Assembly (NCBI GenBank): GCA_903848645.1
Contig: CAINGU010000077.1
Location: forward strand, 1 to 64,000
Direction: 5' to 3'
DNA length: 64,000 nt
Source of the DNA: an uncultured cyanobacterium
GTDB taxonomy: Bacteria; Cyanobacteriota; Cyanobacteriia; Cyanobacteriales; Nostocaceae
Part shown: positions 59,910-64,000 of the stretch, in pieces
Layout of the letters: each line of letters begins with the position of its first letter
How positions within the stretch are numbered: position 1 is the first letter of the stretch
Position numbers and translations under genes: made by a program
Notes under the pieces: model-generated
Told to the model about the DNA's origin: nothing
Seen by the model: only the letters and a program-made list of their open reading frames with translations
Databases searched by the model: none

Positions 59910-60752
59910 ATGCAAAACCGTAACTTAAGAACCACCAACACAGCTACAAGCACAATTAGCCGTCAGTCTTTCCTGGAAATTAAAGATGTTTGCAAAGTTT
60001 ATCCCACGAAGAATGGACCATTTACTGTTCTTGATGGTGTTAACCTCAACGTTGAAAAAGGTGAATTTATTTGCGTTATCGGCCACTCTGGTTGCGGTAA
60101 ATCAACTTTGTTAAATATGGTTTCTGGTTTTAACTTTCCTACCACTGGACAAGTTTTATTAGAAGGAGAACCAATTACTAAACCAGGTCCAGATAGAATG
60201 GTGGTATTTCAAAACTATGCGTTATTACCTTGGAGAACGGCTTTTGAAAATATTTATTTAGCTGTAAATGCAGTTTATCCAACTAAGCCAGAAGCAGAAA
60301 AACGGGCTATTGTTAGAGATCATTTAGCAATGGTAGGTTTAGCTGACGCAATGGAAAAGAAACCTATGCAAATGTCTGGGGGGATGAGACAACGGGTTTC
60401 TATTGCGCGGGCTTTAGCTATTCGTCCGAAAGTGTTGATTTTAGATGAACCTTTTGGGGCGTTGGATGCAATTACCAAGGAAGAATTGCAAGAGGAATTG
60501 TTGAAAATTTGGAATGATAACCGTTGTACAGTTTTGATGATTACCCATGATATTGATGAGGCTTTATTTTTGGCTGATAAGTTGGTAATGATGACCAATG
60601 GACCTCATGCCAAAATTGGGGAAGTGATGGAAATTCCTTTTTCTCGTCCTAGAGATAGAGCGAGAATTATGGAAGATCCTCAATATTATCAATTGCGAAA
60701 TTATGCCTTAGATTTCTTGTTTAACCGTTTCGCACATGATGATGTGGGTTAG
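59910..60752 (+). CDS. cmpD: Bicarbonate transporter ATPase
   Basis: 280 residues. ATG 59910 is preferred because the frame upstream (59778-59909) translates repeat-like DNA (a short GGACGGGCAAGATGCCCATCCC palindrome). Walker A VIGHSGCGKSTLLNMVSG, MVVFQNYALLPWRTAFENIYLAV, signature MSGGMRQRVSIARALAIRP, Walker B VLILDEPFGALDAITKEEL, and ITHDIDEALFLADKL. This second ATPase pairs with CmpC. A strong terminator lies 10 nt downstream. Confidence 0.93.
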   Translation: MQNRNLRTTNTATSTISRQSFLEIKDVCKVYPTKNGPFTVLDGVNLNVEKGEFICVIGHSGCGKSTLLNMVSGFNFPTTGQVLLEGEPITKPGPDRMVVFQNYALLPWRTAFENIYLAVNAVYPTKPEAEKRAIVRDHLAMVGLADAMEKKPMQMSGGMRQRVSIARALAIRPKVLILDEPFGALDAITKEELQEELLKIWNDNRCTVLMITHDIDEALFLADKLVMMTNGPHAKIGEVMEIPFSRPRDRARIMEDPQYYQLRNYALDFLFNRFAHDDVG

Positions 60753-60760
60753 GATATTTT

Positions 60761-60793
60761 GGGCGAACTAATGTTCGCCTATATCTTTTTTTA
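60761..60793 (+). terminator. Terminator of the cmpABCD operon
   Basis: GGCGAAC-TAAT-GTTCGCC stem (60762-60779) followed by ATATCTTTTTTT. Starts 10 nt after the cmpD stop. Confidence 0.8.
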
Positions 60794-60887
60794 ATATTTT
60801 GGATACAGACACAACATCAAAGAAATCGAGTTTTACGGTTTTATTCATAGTTAATCTAAAGTTCTGTAATTACTATCACTATACTAA

Positions 60888-60979
60888 TGTAGGTTGGGTT
60901 AAGCAACAGCGCAACCCAACAATAGGTTTAATCATCAATTTCAATGATGTTGGGTTTCCTTGCGTTAACCCAACTACCT
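60888..60979. repeat. TGTAGGTTGGGTT-family repeat, copy 2 (degenerate)
   Basis: Left arm TGTAGGTTGGGTT is intact; right arm is AACCCAACTACC (imperfect). An inner pair AACCCAAC/GTTGGGTT spans a longer loop. It sits in the 433-nt spacer between cmpD and the lipid kinase gene, which otherwise shows no gene. Confidence 0.75.
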
Positions 60980-61185
60980 AAATGAAGGTTTAAAATAGTT
61001 TAAAAATCATATATATTAAAAATCTGATAGCTTGGTATTATGGCTAATGGTAGACTACCCTAAAACCATATTACTGTATTCTGTTCTATGACAAGTTAAA
61101 TCTCAACCTTTGAATAATCCCCCGCTGATATTCTCAGTCAAGGGATGTAGATAATTCCATATATAAACTACAAAAGGTAGGTACA

Positions 61186-62067
61186 ATGAGTATCCGCGCA
61201 CTACTGTTAGTAAATCGTCATGCGCGTCAAGGACAAGAACGTTACCAAGAAGCAATAAATTGTTTAACGGGTTTGGGTTTAGAAATAATTATAGAATCTA
61301 CAGAAGATCCTACACAATTGGGTGATGTGATTCGCCGTTACCAGCAAGAAATTAATTTGGTGATTGTCGGTGGTGGCGATGGCACTCTTAACGCTGCTGT
61401 AGATGCTATAGTTGATACTCAATTACCTTTAGGAATTTTACCATTGGGAACTGCTAATGATTTAGCGAAAACTTTAGGAATTCCCAACTCTTTACCGGAA
61501 GCTTGTCAAATTATTGCTTCTGGAAATTTGCGACGCATTGATTTGGGTTGGGTAAATAATAAGTATTTTTTTAATGTTGCTAGTTTGGGTTTAAGTGTAA
61601 ATATTACTCAACAATTAACTAAAGAAATTAAACGCCGTTGGGGTATATTTGCTTATGCTGCCATTGCATTTCAAGTAATTTGCAAATCTCGCCCTTTTAG
61701 TGCAGAAATTCGCATAAATAACCAATCATTTTTAGTCAAAACTGTCCAAATTGCTGTGGGTAATGGTCGCTATTATGGTGGTGGTATGGCTGTAGTTCAT
61801 GATGCAGCAATAGACGACGAAAGACTGGATCTTTATAGTTTAGAAATCGATCATTGGTGGCAAATTCTCACCTTTCTTCCGGCTATGCGTCAAGGACGAC
61901 ATATTCATTCGCCGAATGTTCGCGCCCTTGAAGGTCAGGAAATTACAGTATATACTAGAAAACCTCATGCTATTAATACAGATGGAGAAATTACAACCCA
62001 TACTCCCGCTGTGTTTCGAGTGATTCCTCAAGCGATCGCTGTTTTCGTCCCAGAATTATCATCTTAA
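61186..62067 (+). CDS. Diacylglycerol kinase/YegS-like lipid kinase
   Basis: 293 residues. Motifs: ALLLVNRHARQG, VIVGGGDGTLNAAVDAI (GGGDGT catalytic loop), LPLGILPLGTANDLAKTLGIP (PLGT.ND), IDLGWVNNKYFFNVASLGLS and GNGRYYGGGMAVVHDAAIDDERLDLY. The INTDGEITTHTPAVFRVIPQAI ending is typical. It phosphorylates diacylglycerol or a related lipid at the membrane. Probably its own transcription unit, since the cmp terminator precedes it. Confidence 0.92.
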   Translation: MSIRALLLVNRHARQGQERYQEAINCLTGLGLEIIIESTEDPTQLGDVIRRYQQEINLVIVGGGDGTLNAAVDAIVDTQLPLGILPLGTANDLAKTLGIPNSLPEACQIIASGNLRRIDLGWVNNKYFFNVASLGLSVNITQQLTKEIKRRWGIFAYAAIAFQVICKSRPFSAEIRINNQSFLVKTVQIAVGNGRYYGGGMAVVHDAAIDDERLDLYSLEIDHWWQILTFLPAMRQGRHIHSPNVRALEGQEITVYTRKPHAINTDGEITTHTPAVFRVIPQAIAVFVPELSS

Positions 62068-62204
62068 CTATGATTTATATGATTGATATGATTTATTTAT
62101 TTGATGATATCTGAACTATAGTAATCCGATTTGATTTATGAATTCTGCTGTATCTTGATAACAATACAATCATCATAATCACAAAAATCATCATAATCAT
62201 AGTT

Positions 62205-62810
62205 ATGAATTTACGCTTTTCTCAAGAAATTAAATCCCTACTACAACGCTTAAGTGAACAACCTCTGAGTTTAGGTGATATTTTAGCAGAAACTTCCGAG
62301 CGGGGTTTTAGTTTGGTAATCACATTATTAGTATTACCATTTTTGTTTCCCATGCCACCAGGCTTAACGGGTCCTCTAGGTATTGCTTGCTTAATATTAT
62401 CGTTACAAATGGTTTTAGGTAGGAGAACACCTTGGTTACCCAAAAAAATCGCTAACTATAAATTTCCCAACGCTTTCGCCCAAATTATCTTACAAAATCT
62501 GCGTCGGGTAACTAGAATATTGGAGAAAATTGCCCGTCCCCGATTGCAAAAAGTCGCTAATCATCCTTGGATTTGGCGATTTAACGGGTTGTGCATCTCT
62601 TGGTTAACAATATTATTAATTTCCCCAATTCCCTTTACTAATCCCATTCCGACTGTGGGCATTTTACTTTTGGCAGTTGCTACCATTGAATCTGATGGTT
62701 TGCTAATGTGCATTAGCTATATTACTACTCTATTAATTACTTTACTGTTCGGCTTCATTGGTTATGGGTTATGGTTAGCCCCCAATTTACTGCCGTCAAT
62801 TTTCAAATAA
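62205..62810 (+). CDS. ExoD-like exopolysaccharide synthesis protein
   Basis: 201 residues. Pattern SLGDILAETSERGFSLVITLLVLPFLFPMPPGLTGPLGIACLILSLQMVLGRRTPWLPKKI (residues about 20-85) is the ExoD family signature. Four membrane helices are seen (about 35-75, 128-150, 150-168, 175-198). ExoD proteins influence exopolysaccharide production in rhizobia; the mechanism is unknown. It follows the lipid kinase by 137 nt on the same strand. Confidence 0.88.
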   Translation: MNLRFSQEIKSLLQRLSEQPLSLGDILAETSERGFSLVITLLVLPFLFPMPPGLTGPLGIACLILSLQMVLGRRTPWLPKKIANYKFPNAFAQIILQNLRRVTRILEKIARPRLQKVANHPWIWRFNGLCISWLTILLISPIPFTNPIPTVGILLLAVATIESDGLLMCISYITTLLITLLFGFIGYGLWLAPNLLPSIFK

Positions 62811-62861
62811 AACTTTTGACATTCCTGATGACAAGTTGCTAGAATATAAATCCCAAAAGCT

Positions 62862-62892
62862 AAAAAAAACCCCCAGCTACAAGCCGAGGGTT
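62862..62892 (-). terminator. Strong terminator on the minus strand
   Basis: AACCCTCGGC and GCTGGGGGTT (minus strand) pair along 10 bp with two G-T wobbles and a 5-nt loop, followed by eight T. It lies 9 nt after the stop of the tiny minus-strand ORF at 62902-62988. Confidence 0.75.
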
Positions 62893-62901
62893 ATGGTTTA
62901 A

Positions 62902-62988
62902 TTAAGGTGCATCTACTATTTGAGTATCCACTTCTGCTGCTGCTATATCCGGATAATTTCGGTGAGAGTTTAACTTTTTTATTCTCAT
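62902..62988 (-). CDS. Possible 28-residue peptide gene with own terminator
   Basis: Minus-strand ORF of 28 codons. The N-terminus is basic (MRIKKLNSHRNY); the C-terminus is acidic and hydrophobic (PDIAAAEVDTQIVDAP). A strong Rho-independent terminator on the same strand starts 9 nt after the stop, which supports a real transcript. No clear Shine-Dalgarno sequence precedes the ATG and no homologue comes to mind. The frame is open upstream of the ATG, so it may be the tail of a longer, decayed gene. It lies between two converging larger genes. Confidence 0.35.
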   Translation of the reverse strand: MRIKKLNSHRNYPDIAAAEVDTQIVDAP

Positions 62989-63046
62989 ACTTTTAAGACA
63001 GTATATTTTATTACGAACTATGAAAAACTTAATATCCAATATCCAG

Positions 63047-63075
63047 ATCCCCGACTTCTCGAAGAAGTCGGGGAT
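63047..63075. terminator. Perfect 13-bp hairpin ATCCCCGACTTCT/AGAAGTCGGGGAT
   Basis: Loop CGA. It lies 8 nt past the stop of the minus-strand membrane protein gene, and a relative is at 48569-48601. No T-run follows, so it may be a repeat used as transcript end protection. Confidence 0.65.
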
Positions 63076-63083
63076 ATAATAAT

Positions 63084-64000
63084 TTAACTTTCCTTTCGTA
63101 AATTATACCAGCCATACCAATGTAATACAGCTAACCATGCTGTTGATAGTAAACCGGCAATACTCAAAGTTAAACCTGTAAAGGGAATTAATAACCCAAA
63201 CACAGGTAAGATAACTCCAGCGATAGTACAAATAATTGCTGCTACAGAAAAACGACGATTTCCACCTAAACCGTAAGTTAAAACTAATAAAATTAATGCA
63301 ATTATCATCCAAGCAAATTCAGCATTAATTACCCGTGTCATGTAGGTTAAAGTTAGTAAACAAGCAAAGAAAATTCCCCCGGCAATAGTAACATCTTTTA
63401 AAGTTATAGGTAGAGATAAATACAGAAGTAATAACCACCATAAAAACAAAGCTGGTGCTAACAATAATAACCGGGGAATAATGCCAGTTTTGCTAATGGG
63501 TTTAGTGCTAGTAAAGACACCAAAAGGATTTTTAACAGAACCATTATCTGCAAAAATCCAAGTGAATTCCGTGCTTTTACCATCAGATTTAATATTATCA
63601 GGAATAATCCCACTAGCAAAATCAGCATTACTAAAATTAGCAATGGCCACAAGCCGAAATTGAGAAAGTAACTGATTACTGGCACTATAAACCCAGCGGG
63701 GTCCACCAGTGGCTTTATAGGTAACTTTAAAATTAGTTTCTTGTCCCGGTTCTAAGCGGAAGGGAAAACTATAATTATCGTTATTTGTTTGTTTTAATCT
63801 TGTGCTATCACGTTCTACTTTATAATCATTCAATACTGAAAAACCATTAGGTGGTGGTACTTCCAAGAAAAAACTATTAATATTACTCAGTTCGTTAATA
63901 ACTTTGTAATTAGCTGTATAGTCTGTCTGATAAATAGAACTGCGATTTTGAACATCTACACTTTGATCAATTTTAACTTCAATTTGTGAACTTGCTAAAG
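63084..64000 (-). CDS. Membrane protein, partial (cut by right window edge)
   Basis: The minus-strand frame ends at 63084 and stays open to the window edge (64000), so the N-terminus lies outside. The visible N-terminal part begins in SSQIEVKIDQSVDVQN and continues with EVPPPNGFSVLNDYKVERDSTRL, a periplasmic or extracellular beta-rich region with the pattern FRLEPGQETNFKVTYKATGGPRWVY. The C-terminal half has about five to seven transmembrane helices (PRLLLLAPALFLWWLLLLYLSL, FAWMIIALILLVLTYGLG, AAIICTIAGVILPVFGLLI, LSIAGLLSTAWLAVLHWYGWY). I do not recognise a family; a CreD-like inner membrane protein is a weak possibility. Confidence 0.7.
   Translation of the reverse strand, partial: LASSQIEVKIDQSVDVQNRSSIYQTDYTANYKVINELSNINSFFLEVPPPNGFSVLNDYKVERDSTRLKQTNNDNYSFPFRLEPGQETNFKVTYKATGGPRWVYSASNQLLSQFRLVAIANFSNADFASGIIPDNIKSDGKSTEFTWIFADNGSVKNPFGVFTSTKPISKTGIIPRLLLLAPALFLWWLLLLYLSLPITLKDVTIAGGIFFACLLTLTYMTRVINAEFAWMIIALILLVLTYGLGGNRRFSVAAIICTIAGVILPVFGLLIPFTGLTLSIAGLLSTAWLAVLHWYGWYNLRKES

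Noticed and set aside
55317-60752. Reading the transporter as nitrate nrtABCD
   Set aside because: Binding-protein motifs ([24 protein letters not shown]) fit CmpA, and no nirA or narB is adjacent. The call remains one of similarity only.

Overview
The window looks like the chromosome of a filamentous, Nostocales-type cyanobacterium. It is AT-rich, carries many GCGATCGC (HIP1) octamers, and encodes proteins typical of oxygenic phototrophs: ferredoxin-thioredoxin reductase, the CmpABCD bicarbonate transporter, an aerobic-type cobalamin branch with CobG, cyanobacterial Ser/Thr kinases and SLH and pentapeptide-repeat proteins. Its spacers hold many short palindromic repeat families. The genus cannot be named from the sequence alone.

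Region 1 (1-10.1 kb) is accessory. Two tandem DUF4157 polymorphic-effector modules share a duplicated leader and N-terminus but have different C-terminal domains. The first ends in a microbial-transglutaminase-like domain with its Cys/Asp/His triad present, yet the gene is cut by one in-frame TGA. The second ends in a Cys-rich Ntox16-like domain plus a long Ala/Val-rich hydrophobic tail. Each module is followed by likely immunity genes: an overlapping cytosolic/lipoprotein pair after the first, a single gene after the second. They lie just upstream of gp25-like and baseplate-J-like genes, which points to cargo of a contractile injection system. The region ends in a decayed IS1634-type transposase and a dxs fragment.

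Region 2 (10.1-37 kb) is mostly housekeeping: typA, two Ser/Thr kinases (one fused to an LRAT-like NCEHF domain), an HD hydrolase, prs, bioD, an M20 peptidase, an SLH protein, rpiA, an aldo/keto reductase, a CNNM/CorC-like protein, a NarL-RsbU-RsbW type signalling block, the lptA-lptB-lptFG export genes, ftrC and a DUF58 protein. An AAA ATPase plus Toprim/DUF4276-like pair at 23.7-25.8 kb is a candidate defence cassette.

Region 3 (37-47 kb) holds mtnA and cobalamin genes: cobL on the minus strand, then a cobalamin riboswitch, cobG, cobH, cobI and a cbiG-cobJ fusion. Toxin-antitoxin genes and remnants lie between. A mobile palindromic repeat sits in frame inside cobG, and a multi-hairpin element occupies 40.34-40.45 kb.

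Region 4 (47-64 kb) carries a pentapeptide-repeat protein, a fibrillin-like protein, an SGNH hydrolase, a small one-helix photosynthesis-type ORF, a PlsY/PEP-synthase-like fusion, a secreted beta-helix protein, the cmpABCD operon, a lipid kinase, an ExoD-like protein, a tiny ORF with its own terminator, and a membrane protein running off the right edge.
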